IMG/VR virus record: IMGVR_UViG_3300025617_000004
Location: 1 to 30,513 of that record
From: a virus
Reading direction: 5' to 3' (one strand)
DNA: 30,513 bases
In this document: piece by piece, positions 15,454-23,153 of the stretch
How positions within the stretch are numbered: the first letter of the stretch is position 1
Layout of the letters: each line of letters starts with the position of its first letter
Translations under genes and position numbers: made by a program
The notes under the pieces: model-generated
What the model was told of the DNA's origin: nothing
The model's input: only the letters and a program-made list of their open reading frames with translations
Database searches by the model: none

Positions 15454-16962
15454 CTATCCAAAGAACTGCGGAACCACTTCTTCCATTCTAGCGACTGTTG
15501 CCCGGTCTACGGCGAGAATTGCTGCAACAGCTGCGTCAATCTTCCGTGGACTACCCTTTTTGTCTTTCACGATACGAGGTCCAAGATTATCCACCTTTGT
15601 GACGGCGTTATCCAAGTGACGGGCAAGCACGGGATCCCCATCGTGAACGATGCGATTTTCGACAACTAGGTCATAAAAGTTGGCGCACGCTGGCACCATT
15701 CTTCGCGGTGACGTGGATGGCCATTCGACAATAGGTAGCCCTGCTTGTTCTAGGATCTCCATTGATCTTTGCCACCGGAACGGGTCACACGCTATTTCAC
15801 GGACTTTCGGATATTTTTGACAGAACTGGATAATGGTCTGCTCGACATCACCAATATCTACGCGCCAATCCTGGTCGTGTATAGCAACGTCCTTCTCCCA
15901 AGCTTTGACCATAAACACTTTCACATTTTCTTCGTCAGTCTTAGGAATGATTGCGCCGACTACAACCGTGGCATCTCCCGAGAACGACCCATCAAACCCG
16001 AGCACGATCTCATCGTCAGGGTCAGGAACAACCTCACCCGCACACTGTTCCCACGAACCGTCAGGCAACCAAGTGTTTTGTGACGAAACAAACAGGTTCA
16101 ACCGTTTCGTTTTGAACTCCGCTTCAGGTGTCCTACGGATAGCAGACCTAAAGTCCTCGGCATCGTTGATGTCACCGTACCCTGGGTTTGCGGTTTCCCA
16201 AGTTGCCTCGTCACGGTAATCGCCCTCTGACTCCCACCAAGCCTGAAAGAATGTGCTGTCATCTTCCTCGCCTCGCGCAATTTTTTGACCGTACTGGTAA
16301 AGCGTGTACGCAATAGAGTCCCGACCCGTCGAGTCAGAGCGAACACCCGCCGTTGTAATCGCTAACAGGGTTGCCTTGTTACCACGAGCACCCATAGCCA
16401 AAGACATAACATCGAACAAGTCACGGTTAGGTTGCGCGTGTAACTCGTCGAAGATCACGAAGGTCGGGTTCAGTCCCTCTTTGGAATATGCTTCTGCTGA
16501 CAGGGCGCGATACACAGAACCGTTCTCCGTGTTTTCCATAGCATCACGGTACAAGTTGATGTGTCCTAGATCCGGTGCAGCCTCAACCATCTTGCGGGCA
16601 TCACGGAACACAATCTTTGCCTGTTCCTTTTCCGCTGCAATCGAATACACCTCACCACCGCCAGGACCAAGCGCTAAGGAATACAGGGCTGTAATAGATC
16701 CCAGCGCAGACTTGCCATTCTTTCGTGGCATACCGACTAACTGTATCCGGTGGCGTAGCCCACCATTCTCCCAAGCGAAGATCCTTAGCAGTAGTTGTTT
16801 CTGCCAGTCACGGAGCACTAACGGTTCGCCCACGTTACCCGCAACGCTGTCCTTTGTGATTGTGCCGTATCGTTCCGCAAAACCAATAGCGATGTGTCCT
16901 TCGCCTGCCAGTAGTGCTTCCTCCGGTACAGGTGTCATCCAGCGCGGAGGCCAACTACTCAT
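15454..16962 (-). CDS. Terminase large subunit
   Basis: A 502-residue protein using ATG 16960-16962, with AGGTGG five bases upstream; it overlaps the small subunit gene by eight bases. The ATPase has Walker A GMPRKNGKS (about 77-85) and Walker B FVIFDELH (about 168-175). The C-terminal nuclease shows GFDGSFSGDATVV, then ACDPFRWQ and KIDAAVAAILAVDRA, the three acidic sites of the RNase H-like fold. It pumps DNA into the prohead and cuts the concatemer. P27-type partner and a nearby HNH protein suggest a cos-like system, but I could not find the cut site. Confidence 0.96.
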   Translation of the reverse strand: MSSWPPRWMTPVPEEALLAGEGHIAIGFAERYGTITKDSVAGNVGEPLVLRDWQKQLLLRIFAWENGGLRHRIQLVGMPRKNGKSALGSITALYSLALGPGGGEVYSIAAEKEQAKIVFRDARKMVEAAPDLGHINLYRDAMENTENGSVYRALSAEAYSKEGLNPTFVIFDELHAQPNRDLFDVMSLAMGARGNKATLLAITTAGVRSDSTGRDSIAYTLYQYGQKIARGEEDDSTFFQAWWESEGDYRDEATWETANPGYGDINDAEDFRSAIRRTPEAEFKTKRLNLFVSSQNTWLPDGSWEQCAGEVVPDPDDEIVLGFDGSFSGDATVVVGAIIPKTDEENVKVFMVKAWEKDVAIHDQDWRVDIGDVEQTIIQFCQKYPKVREIACDPFRWQRSMEILEQAGLPIVEWPSTSPRRMVPACANFYDLVVENRIVHDGDPVLARHLDNAVTKVDNLGPRIVKDKKGSPRKIDAAVAAILAVDRATVARMEEVVPQFFG

Positions 16963-17425
16963 CCCCGCCACCTCGCACGAGATCGTCTTTCATCTGTTGT
17001 AGCTCGACCAATCTAGATCTCCGAGCAACCTCGGCTAGACCAAGCCTTGACCTGTCCGATGGCGAGAACCCAAGCAAAGACAGGTTAGCTGCAATAATCC
17101 GTGACAGGTTGTCAAGCCTACGAGCCATCTGCATATTGTCTGTTTGCATCACTTTGATCCGCAAGTTCCAGCGCTCATCCACCATCTCGCAAGTCATAAG
17201 CAACAGCTCGATATCGGAAACAGGGCTGATCCAACCGATACCTGCTCCCCAGACTCGTTCCCAAAGCTTCTTGCCAGGCTCTAGCAGGGGTCGTGGTGGC
17301 TCAGGGATACTGTCGGCAGGTTCTAGTACCTCTAACTCGTTCTGATCCGGCAGAGGGCGTCTACCAGGATTGCCTAGTTTCCGTTTCTGCTCAATCGGTT
17401 TAGCGGGTCTACCGCGCCCACTCAT
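16955..17425 (-). CDS. Terminase small subunit (P27 family)
   Basis: A 156-residue protein opening MSGRGRPAKPIEQKRKLGNPGRRPLP, the basic P27-family signature. Then come PEPPRPLLEPGKKLWERVW and a helical region (DIELLLMTCEMVDERWNLRIKV, LDNLSRIIAANLSLLGFSPSDRSRLGLAEV). The last motif is typical of actinobacterial P27 members. It recognises the packaging start site and loads the large subunit. Its ATG overlaps the TAGT gene stop as ATGA. Confidence 0.93.
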   Translation of the reverse strand: MSGRGRPAKPIEQKRKLGNPGRRPLPDQNELEVLEPADSIPEPPRPLLEPGKKLWERVWGAGIGWISPVSDIELLLMTCEMVDERWNLRIKVMQTDNMQMARRLDNLSRIIAANLSLLGFSPSDRSRLGLAEVARRSRLVELQQMKDDLVRGGGDE

Positions 17426-18321
17426 TTGTCTAACCGCTTCCAGACACTTTCCTTGACAGGTTCCCGCGCAAGCTTGACTTTCGAGAAGTCCTGCGGAACA
17501 TAGTTCTTGTCCTTCACCAGCCCGTGTGTAAACCGCGAGTAATCAACTGTGTGATGCCACCGACTAAACTTGTACGACAGCTTCGCTACGTCAGGGTGCA
17601 TATCCACAAGCATCTTCGATTTAGGTAGAGTGCCCTCGCCTGCATAGAACGCCTCCGTGTTACCGCCCGTCATTTTCTGTGTAGGCATTTTGTATTGGTA
17701 GAACGCATTGAACTGGATTGTTACCCAGCCAGCTTTCATCATTACCAGCGACAAATCGGTGTCCTCGTTATACCGACCTCGCCACCGGAATGGCACGTCA
17801 TTACGGATTAGGTTGCAGGAATAGATCCTCGTGTTTGTAATGAACGGAGGTCGAGCGTTACGGGATGGCAGAAACATAAAGTAGTTGGGACCAGACATCG
17901 AAACATTCTTGTACCGTTGCGAGAAGTCTTCCATCGCGCGGAAACCAAACCCGTCACCTATGAGCAACCGCTGGTTCTTGTGCAACCTACCGAAGTTGAT
18001 AATGTTGTCATCCATTACCCAGTGCCACTTGTGACCTTCGGCAATCGAGTGCTCCCAGGCAAAGTTACGGGCAGCCCCTGGCCCTTTCGATTTCGTGTCG
18101 CCTAGATCATCAAATGTTTCGTAGTTGTCTAGGTACTCTTGTGGCAACACCAACAGTTTCGACTTATCAAAGTATTGGTTGTAATCGTCGTACTGGTCAG
18201 CCTCAACAACGATCCGGTACGGAACATTGATTATGTCTAGATACCGTGGCGTGAAAGCGGACTTTGCTCGTGACTTCGACGGTATGTATATCGGGAACTC
18301 AGGCTGTGTTATCAACGACAT
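17422..18321 (-). CDS. TET-associated glycosyltransferase (TAGT) domain protein
   Basis: A 299-residue protein starting ATG 18319-18321 (MSLITQPEFPIYIPSKSR). Signature pieces are IYIPSKSRAKS at 11-21, VPYRIVVE at 33-40, GPGAARNFAWEHSI at 80-93 and WVMDDNI at 101-107 (acidic metal site). FRWRGRYNEDTDLSL at 178-192 and MTGGNT at 217-222 complete the set. These are characteristic of TAGT, a family proposed to glycosylate oxidised methylcytosine in phage DNA. It overlaps the ParB-like gene and touches the terminase gene, so modification and packaging are co-expressed. No TET/JBP dioxygenase or base hydroxymethylase is visible in this genome, so the real acceptor is open. Confidence 0.9.
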   Translation of the reverse strand: MSLITQPEFPIYIPSKSRAKSAFTPRYLDIINVPYRIVVEADQYDDYNQYFDKSKLLVLPQEYLDNYETFDDLGDTKSKGPGAARNFAWEHSIAEGHKWHWVMDDNIINFGRLHKNQRLLIGDGFGFRAMEDFSQRYKNVSMSGPNYFMFLPSRNARPPFITNTRIYSCNLIRNDVPFRWRGRYNEDTDLSLVMMKAGWVTIQFNAFYQYKMPTQKMTGGNTEAFYAGEGTLPKSKMLVDMHPDVAKLSYKFSRWHHTVDYSRFTHGLVKDKNYVPQDFSKVKLAREPVKESVWKRLDK

Positions 18322-18940
18322 AGTGTTCGTGTTGCGTAGATCCCACAAGACCGTCAGACTCTGGCCACCAAAACGATTTCTTCGCGCTGATCTCAAGTAG
18401 CTCAAAGAACTTGTTTTTCGCATCCTCGTCCACGAAGTGAACTGTGCAACTAAACGCCGAGGTAGCATCGTTCTGCTCATACTCAGGCATCCCCGTCCAC
18501 TCGGCAAGCGCGTCTACCGTCTTACCTGAGCTTGTGCCATCCATCGTCGCAATCTTGCTGATCTCCGCTTCCGAGAAACCAAGCGCATCGAACTCGAACT
18601 CTGCAATCTCAAGCGAGGCGAGCTGTGCCTGCAAAACCGTAGGATCAAACTCAGAGAGATCCGCCGACCTGTTATCCGCAATCGCGTAGGCACGCACCAT
18701 TTCCTTAGACCAGTCCGCAGGTGCCTTCACCACAGCTACCTTGTCCCAGCCAAGCTCTGTCGCAGCAAGCAAGGTACCGTTACCCGCAATCACCGTCTTG
18801 TCCGCGGTAATCACAATCGGTTTGCGCTGACCAAATTTCTCTAAGCTCGCACGCAACACAGCTCGGTTCTCCGGCGGGTGGATCCTCGCGTTCTCATCAT
18901 CGAACCTGAGATCCGAAACTGACAGCATCTCTATTTTCAC
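18299..18940 (-). CDS. ParB-like nuclease/sulfiredoxin-fold domain protein
   Basis: A 213-residue protein with GTG 18938-18940, placed five bases after a strong AGGAGG. The ParB-N core is LSVSDLRFDDENARIHP, FGQRKPIVI (36-44) and VIAGNGTLLAATELGW (50-65), with GNG where partition ParB has GxxR, so true plasmid partition is unlikely. KEMVRAYAIADNRS (79-92) is the usual next helix in phage forms. The C-terminal part (EWTGMPEYEQ, then CTVHFVDEDAKNKFFELLEI) looks like a separate small domain. Paired with TAGT; may direct or prepare the modification. It could bind CTP or ATP like relatives. Confidence 0.86.
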   Translation of the reverse strand: MKIEMLSVSDLRFDDENARIHPPENRAVLRASLEKFGQRKPIVITADKTVIAGNGTLLAATELGWDKVAVVKAPADWSKEMVRAYAIADNRSADLSEFDPTVLQAQLASLEIAEFEFDALGFSEAEISKIATMDGTSSGKTVDALAEWTGMPEYEQNDATSAFSCTVHFVDEDAKNKFFELLEISAKKSFWWPESDGLVGSTQHEHYVVDNTA

Positions 18941-18956
18941 TTGATCCTCCTGGGTA

Positions 18957-18996
18957 GTAGGCAACCCAACATCTAGTTCGTAGGCGTACCCAACAT
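18957..18996. repeat. Pair of short direct repeats upstream of the late operon
   Basis: GTAGGCAACCCAACAT (18957-18972) and GTAGGCGTACCCAACAT (18980-18996) are nearly the same, 23 bases apart, about two helical turns. That spacing suits a protein bound on one face of DNA, such as a regulator, the ParB-like protein or the small terminase. Binding is inferred. Confidence 0.55.
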
Positions 18997-19106
18997 ATAG
19001 TATCGCGCCCAACCCCAAAAACGCGATTTTTGCGCCTTTTTATTTCTTCCTGAAAGCCACGGGTGAGGAGTAAAGCCTATTTAGGATGCAACCCCCTCTA
19101 CATATT

Positions 19107-19130
19107 GGGGTATAGGGGTAGGGGTATAGG
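19107..19130 (+). other. G-tract cluster (possible G-quadruplex)
   Basis: GGGG-TATA-GGGG-TA-GGGG-TATA-GG lies on the + strand, regularly spaced. It could fold as a two-layer G-quadruplex or be a set of protein binding repeats. It is just outside the HNH gene end. No other such run is seen in non-coding DNA of this window. Confidence 0.5.
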
Positions 19131-19141
19131 CGTGTGTCTGC

Positions 19142-19480
19142 CTAGATGTTGGGGTGTTTCCCGCCTTTGCGTAGATTGCACGACCTGTGGGCGGGGAGTA
19201 ACGGCGATTCGGGGTTGCCAGGATACAGGTGATCTGCTTGCCACGGATCCCCTGGTCTAGCTCCCCCACCACATAGGTGGCAGTGTGTAGCGTTAGCTCG
19301 AACTATTGCAGCCCGTTTACGGTAGTCAGAGTTGTATAGTGCCCGCTTCTTAGCAGCCCTCTGTGGTGATCCGGGTTTGCGGTATCTTTTGTTTGCTTCG
19401 GTCTGATGGGTCGGACATCTGTAACCTCGTGAGAGTACGCCACAGTCGAGGCAGGGTTTCATAAAGCTACTAGGGGACAT
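19142..19480 (-). CDS. HNH endonuclease
   Basis: A 112-residue protein using ATG 19478-19480, which overlaps the upstream TAA as TAATG. Two zinc-type Cys pairs are visible (CLDC at 10-13, CHLC at 67-70). The HNH core is DPWQADHLYPGN with His84 and LLPAHRSCNLRKGGK at 95-107, the standard beta-beta-alpha metal layout. Phage HNH proteins next to terminase genes often help cut DNA during packaging; a free-standing homing nuclease is the other option. Location directly upstream of the non-coding region and the terminase operon favours the packaging role. Confidence 0.88.
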   Translation of the reverse strand: MSPSSFMKPCLDCGVLSRGYRCPTHQTEANKRYRKPGSPQRAAKKRALYNSDYRKRAAIVRANATHCHLCGGGARPGDPWQADHLYPGNPESPLLPAHRSCNLRKGGKHPNI

Positions 19481-20439
19481 TATTGTTTGTGTAGCTCGGG
19501 CAGGATTGTCCGCCACCTATCCCCCACAATTCTTTGCGCGAGGATCCCTAACAGGCTGTTTCGTGGGATCTCATACCAGAATGTGGCTGGGTTCAGGTCT
19601 TGTGTTACGCCCTGGAAAGCTGACTCAAAGAAATGTTGCACGATGAACGACTGTTCGAGGATCTCGGTAATGCTTGGAAGCGGGTAACCGAATACAGTAT
19701 TGGTTCCGTCTAACCTTGTTGGTTGTTCTACCGAGTAGCATTTGCCTGCTCCCATCCACGACGGTACAGGGCAGGTCTTGATAGGTGGAAAGATCTTTGC
19801 GTCAGGGTAGTTGCGGGACAGTTCTTTGATAGTCCATAGGACGTAGTTCCAGGCTTTGCTATCTCGCTTTGGTGCGATGGATAGGGTTTGTTCGATCTTG
19901 TCGGATAGCGCCAGGATTGGTTCCGCTAGGTCTTGGTCTACCTTGACCGGGAAAGCGGAGAGTGCCTTGCCATCCCAGCTACCGTCGTGGACTGTGAACG
20001 GCGGGTGTGCGGTTCCCCACTGTGGCGCGACACCTCCGGTTGCTTTGGCAGGCATAGTGCAAAAATACTTGGTTAGTGCTGGTAACTCGTTGATGACAAT
20101 GGCATCCATATCGAGTACGAGTCCCCCGTCAATAGCTGATGCTCGGAACCGAACAAGGTCAGATATGTGGGCAATACTGTGTCCCTGGTTTAGCGCTGAC
20201 CAGGCAGACTCGGCGGGGAATAGTTCACCAGCATCGTAGACTGTGACCTGTTCTGGGATCCCCTGACTGATTGTCTGATAGGTGTATAGGTGTACCTCGT
20301 GCCCACGGTTTAGGTGAGCTTGTAACGATAGGGAATGTGACGGGTTTAGCCGGATATCCGTGGTACGCCAGTCCTCAAGGTTTTCGTGTTGTCCCCGACT
20401 GTATTTTGACCAGAACAGCAGGATCCTGTCCCCGCGCAT
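19480..20439 (-). CDS. GT32-like (Och1/DXD sugar-binding) glycosyltransferase
   Basis: A 319-residue protein, start overlapping the upstream TAA (TAATG). Residues 90-112 read AHISDLVRFRASAIDGGLVLDMD: the S-D-x-x-R-x3 helix followed by G-G and the DMD metal motif are the hallmark of the Gly_transf_sug/GT32 family. The region IPEQVTVYDAGELFP and a later VQHFFESAF are typical of phage versions. It transfers a sugar from a nucleotide donor; the target is unknown. This is the third glycosyltransferase in the genome, placed with replication genes, unlike the GT2-like gene near capsid. Confidence 0.87.
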   Translation of the reverse strand: MRGDRILLFWSKYSRGQHENLEDWRTTDIRLNPSHSLSLQAHLNRGHEVHLYTYQTISQGIPEQVTVYDAGELFPAESAWSALNQGHSIAHISDLVRFRASAIDGGLVLDMDAIVINELPALTKYFCTMPAKATGGVAPQWGTAHPPFTVHDGSWDGKALSAFPVKVDQDLAEPILALSDKIEQTLSIAPKRDSKAWNYVLWTIKELSRNYPDAKIFPPIKTCPVPSWMGAGKCYSVEQPTRLDGTNTVFGYPLPSITEILEQSFIVQHFFESAFQGVTQDLNPATFWYEIPRNSLLGILAQRIVGDRWRTILPELHKQ

Positions 20440-21599
20440 TAGATCTTGTAGACGGTGCCGGTGAACGGTTTGTTTTTCTCCATAACAAGGTAAGCAAGTC
20501 CAGGCGGTGCCTCGTCCCCTGAGATGTTACGCCACCAGTTCGATCCGTTATCCAGGGTTGGTGCTCCGACAACAAAGCGCGAGTTACCGTTGTGTGTTGC
20601 CCCGTGTTCTTCAATACGGAGATGGTGGAAATGCCCGTGAACAAGGGTTGTGACGGGCGCAAGTGGTTGGTTACCGAAAGCCTGTTTCTTCCACCAGTCA
20701 GCGACAGCGTTTGAGTTTCGTGCCTGGTGCCCGTGAACGATACCGAGGATGTGGTAGTTGTCACCGAATACGTCAATAGCGAGCGACTCATCGTGGGGCT
20801 GTGGCTCGGTGAACGAGATGTTTGTGGCGTGCGTTTCAGAGGCTAGGCGTGCAAGCTGACGACCAATAAATACGCCCCAGTCATCGGTTGCTTTGCCTAC
20901 GACCTGACCGTTCTTCCGCCATTGACAGTGGTTAGATCCTACCGAGGCGTATGTTACGGTGGGCACACGCTCTGCAATAGCAGACAGGGTTTTCCACGCT
21001 AGGGTCGTGGCTAGATCCAACTGATCCATAATGCTCAAGTCGTTGCTGTAAAGCTGTTGCATACTAGCCTTGTTGTCAAAGTTCTCCACGGTGTCGCCTA
21101 GATCCGCAAACACAACCCTGCTCGGCTTTGTTTCCTCGATCACCTGAACCAGTTTTGTGTGAGTGTCAGCAACCCGCTGATACAGCTCTGCCACGCCACC
21201 GTTTATGTCCACCTTGCCAACCTGTAGATCCGACCAGAGGACAACAAGCGCAGAGTCGCTCCGTTTGCCCTTAGATGGCTTCCTGAGCTTCGCTTCCGCT
21301 TCTTTAGCTAGTAGCGGTAGGTCAATACCTTTTGCGTGCCTGCGGAACGTGAACCGGTACGAGGTTAGCCAAACAAGTTCCCCGTCTTTCTGCTGTTGCC
21401 AGCGTGAGGTTCTCACCGGCGGGATAACCTCTACACCATCAGGGTCAAGACCTGCATCCCTGAGGAACTCGTCAAAGTTCTCTGGCTCAGACTCATATCC
21501 AGGGGTAGTCGCTGAGCCTTCATTACCGTCAAACTCGATCCCTACCCGAGCGTGTGCTTGCTGGGTAATCTTTTCGGCAGGTGTCAGATTTTCAAGCAT
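20439..21599 (-). CDS. Calcineurin-like metallophosphoesterase (probable nuclease)
   Basis: A 386-residue protein. Residues 1-115 are a phage-specific N-terminal part (FDEFLRDAGLDPDGVEVI, then SYRFTFRR). The catalytic domain has WSDLQVGK (D124, Q126), ADLGDTVEN (G168, D169), GSNH at 221-224, HGH at 289-291 and HGHFHH at 321-326. The first motif has Gln where most members have His, as in several phage Mre11-like proteins. Expected to use two metals to hydrolyse phosphodiester or phosphomonoester bonds. It lies beside SSB and the winged-helix protein, so DNA processing is likely. Substrate unknown. Confidence 0.85.
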   Translation of the reverse strand: MLENLTPAEKITQQAHARVGIEFDGNEGSATTPGYESEPENFDEFLRDAGLDPDGVEVIPPVRTSRWQQQKDGELVWLTSYRFTFRRHAKGIDLPLLAKEAEAKLRKPSKGKRSDSALVVLWSDLQVGKVDINGGVAELYQRVADTHTKLVQVIEETKPSRVVFADLGDTVENFDNKASMQQLYSNDLSIMDQLDLATTLAWKTLSAIAERVPTVTYASVGSNHCQWRKNGQVVGKATDDWGVFIGRQLARLASETHATNISFTEPQPHDESLAIDVFGDNYHILGIVHGHQARNSNAVADWWKKQAFGNQPLAPVTTLVHGHFHHLRIEEHGATHNGNSRFVVGAPTLDNGSNWWRNISGDEAPPGLAYLVMEKNKPFTGTVYKI

Positions 21600-21811
21600 T
21601 TACAGAGATTTCGTCTGTGGTTGATAATCGGGTGGATGCTAATTGAAACGCCCCGTTCTTTCAGCGCGTACATTAGCGCGTTCGATGACCACCTGACCTG
21701 ATCGTCAAGAGCATCCTTTAGGATCACTTGATCCGCCTCGTCAAGTTCAGACAACAGGTGCCCGACACGACAGCTCCGGCTTGAGGGTGGTGGTGTCAAT
21801 CCTTCGAGCAT
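21584..21811 (-). CDS. Small helix-turn-helix-like protein
   Basis: A 75-residue protein, MLEGLTPPPSSRSCRVGHLLSELDEADQVILKDALDD, then WSSNALMYALKERGVSISIHPIINHRR. The second half (choose helix SSNALMYALKERG, turn, ISIHPIINHRRN) resembles a winged helix-turn-helix used by small actinophage DNA-binding proteins, and the tail has Cys residues (CKCLKI). Starts with TAATG overlap and ends 16 bases inside the phosphoesterase gene. DNA binding is inferred. Confidence 0.72.
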   Translation of the reverse strand: MLEGLTPPPSSRSCRVGHLLSELDEADQVILKDALDDQVRWSSNALMYALKERGVSISIHPIINHRRNLCKCLKI

Positions 21812-21963
21812 TATTTTCTCCGTATCGTTCCGGCAATAAGGGCGAGGATTAGGATACCGGCTGCCACATAGGCGAGTGTTCCGGTCACTGGTTCTGCTTG
21901 CAGCCCGAGCAGGACGAATAGCGAAGCCAGTAGCGTGATCAGCAGGTAGTTAGCAATTTTCAT
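21811..21963 (-). CDS. Small two-helix membrane protein
   Basis: A 50-residue protein, MKIANYLLITLLASLFVLLG, QAEP turn, then AYVAAGILILALIAG and TIRRK. Two membrane helices with a short outside loop and positive inner end. Both its start and its stop make TAATG overlaps with neighbours, so it is certainly within the operon. Not a recognised family; perhaps a membrane anchor or superinfection factor, but there is no direct evidence. Confidence 0.78.
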   Translation of the reverse strand: MKIANYLLITLLASLFVLLGLQAEPVTGTLAYVAAGILILALIAGTIRRK

Positions 21964-22307
21964 TAGAACGGCGCATCCCAGCTAGCAGTCACAGGATTTG
22001 TGGCGGACTCCGGTGCTCCCGCAGGCATATCCACAAGGGTAATCTTAGGTCGGTTTACGCTAATCGAAGCAAACCGGATTAGTTCCTTCTCATCGTTCTC
22101 AAATTCCTGCATCCTGACGGATAGAGCACCAGAAACATTTACGATTACGCCTTCGCCAGGAATATCAGCTGCGTTGTCAGTCCAGATCGTGTATTTAGTT
22201 TCCTTGTCCTCGCCATCACGGGTCTTGTAGCTCTCGACAGCCACAAACCCTGCGTTGTTTCTGAGGATCCTATCCACTCGGGCGTTTTGTACATTTACGA
22301 AAGCCAT
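21963..22307 (-). CDS. ssb: Single-stranded DNA-binding protein
   Basis: A 114-residue OB-fold type protein, MAFVNVQNARVDRILRNNAGFVAVESYKTRDGEDKETKYTIW, then GEGVIVNVSGALSVRMQEFENDEKELIRFASISVNRPKI. The KYTIW and GVIVNVSGALSVR pieces match the beta strands of SSB-like phage proteins; the last 25 residues are a Pro/Ala tail ending DAPF, close to the usual acidic DxPF tip that binds partner proteins. It should coat single strands in replication and recombination. Confidence 0.88.
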   Translation of the reverse strand: MAFVNVQNARVDRILRNNAGFVAVESYKTRDGEDKETKYTIWTDNAADIPGEGVIVNVSGALSVRMQEFENDEKELIRFASISVNRPKITLVDMPAGAPESATNPVTASWDAPF

Positions 22308-22498
22308 TAGTGCTCTCCATTCTCGTGTGCGGTTCGGCAGTTACGGCAAAGCAACTCGTTCGTGTCCTCGTTAATGAACGGGGCTGGTACGGGGAACCCG
22401 CAACATCCACAGGGCGCAATAAAGTTGTGTGTAGACAATTCGGTCAAGAATGTTTCCACAATGTTGGCTAACTCAAGTGCATTAGTGCTGATTGCCAT
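22307..22498 (-). CDS. Small zinc-ribbon-like protein
   Basis: A 63-residue protein with CGCCG near the middle and CRNC near the end, the four Cys knuckle of a zinc ribbon (also PCGCC before PVPAPFINED). The N-terminal half is helical (LELANIVETFLTELS). It overlaps both neighbours by one base. A regulatory or replication accessory role is possible; unknown. Confidence 0.7.
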   Translation of the reverse strand: MAISTNALELANIVETFLTELSTHNFIAPCGCCGFPVPAPFINEDTNELLCRNCRTAHENGEH

Positions 22499-22716
22499 TA
22501 CTGTCCGTTCTTTTTGTTGGTTATTATCTTACCGTCAGCAAGCCTACCGGAAACATTTGCTCCGGTGTGTCGCGGATTAGGATCTTGTTCGCTATACCAC
22601 GCCTTGACCCGTTTGTTATGCTCCCGCAACATTCTCCAATGACCGGGATGCAAGAACGACTCCTCGCGTAGTTTCTGGATGTCTATCCCGTACAGTTCCG
22701 CATAGTTCAGTTCCAT
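22498..22716 (-). CDS. Hypothetical protein in replication operon
   Basis: A 72-residue protein, MELNYAELYGIDIQKLREESFLHPGHWRMLREHNKRVKAWYSEQ, then a basic polar tail. It overlaps the probable helicase loader gene by ten bases and the zinc ribbon gene by one. The compact His/Trp/Arg-rich middle suggests a small helical fold. No family recognised. Confidence 0.68.
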   Translation of the reverse strand: MELNYAELYGIDIQKLREESFLHPGHWRMLREHNKRVKAWYSEQDPNPRHTGANVSGRLADGKIITNKKNGQ

Positions 22717-23153
22717 ATTGGCACCGGGACTGTCCAGCCCACCTTGTCTGCTGATTGCTGTATCCGTCTATCTAGCTCCGCCCCGTAAGCCACAACATTT
22801 CCTGTGTAGGGATCCCACGGAGCCACCTTGTACAGTTCACGATAGAACGTCAAGATCTCCGCATAGTTCTTTGGTGGCGGTGATGGGTTGTACCGTTGCT
22901 CGTCAGGGATTGACTTTTTCGCCTGTTCCTGGTTCAGCTCCATAATCGCATCCCGTGACTTGCCAAGAATGTGCTTCGGCTCAAGCCAGTTGATACGAGG
23001 ATCCTGTCTTGCTAGAACAAGCGCTCGCTCCGCAACTTGATAGCTAATCCCGCTAATCACCTCGTACCAAGCTTTTGCTGTCATCTCCGACAGGTCACGG
23101 TTATCCACAGCTGCAATCTTTGCAAGCAGTTCCTTCACCTCAGTTAGTGTCAT
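22707..23153 (-). CDS. Probable helicase loader/replisome organiser
   Basis: A 148-residue protein beginning MTLTEVKELLAKIAAVDNRDLSEMTAKAWYEVISGISYQVAERALVLARQDPRINWLEPKHIL. The pattern D-x-R-x5-T-x-x-AW-x-x-x-L/I, then A-x3-H/A..., PxHI, is found in actinophage proteins annotated as replisome organisers or DnaC-like loaders, next to a winged-helix initiator as here. It probably brings the host DnaB helicase to the origin, since the phage has no helicase of its own. Confidence 0.68.
   Translation of the reverse strand: MTLTEVKELLAKIAAVDNRDLSEMTAKAWYEVISGISYQVAERALVLARQDPRINWLEPKHILGKSRDAIMELNQEQAKKSIPDEQRYNPSPPPKNYAEILTFYRELYKVAPWDPYTGNVVAYGAELDRRIQQSADKVGWTVPVPIWN

Larger units (their letters stand above)
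18941..19141. other. Non-coding region upstream of the ParB-TAGT-terminase operon
   Basis: The longest leftward non-coding stretch. It contains two short direct repeats, a TACTATA (-10-like, about 18995-19001, - strand) that could start the late operon, a CAAAAA/TTTTTG hairpin at 19016-19032 and a G-tract cluster at 19107-19130. Its position between the HNH protein and terminase genes is where many cos phages carry their cut site. I see no gene with a ribosome site in it. Confidence 0.6.

Noticed and set aside
17422-17440. TAGACAAA near the TAGT stop on the - strand as a fifth copy of the repeated promoter
   Set aside because: It lacks the GGCTA-N5-TAGCC element and the TAGCCT box at the right distance; it is coding sequence.
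18299-18940. Plasmid partition system (ParB)
   Set aside because: No ParA or centromere-like array is seen and the core has GNG rather than the partition motif; context points to DNA modification or packaging.
19063-19260. 65-residue + strand frame in the non-coding region and HNH gene
   Set aside because: No ribosome site, Cys/Arg/Gly-rich composition, mostly antisense to HNH.
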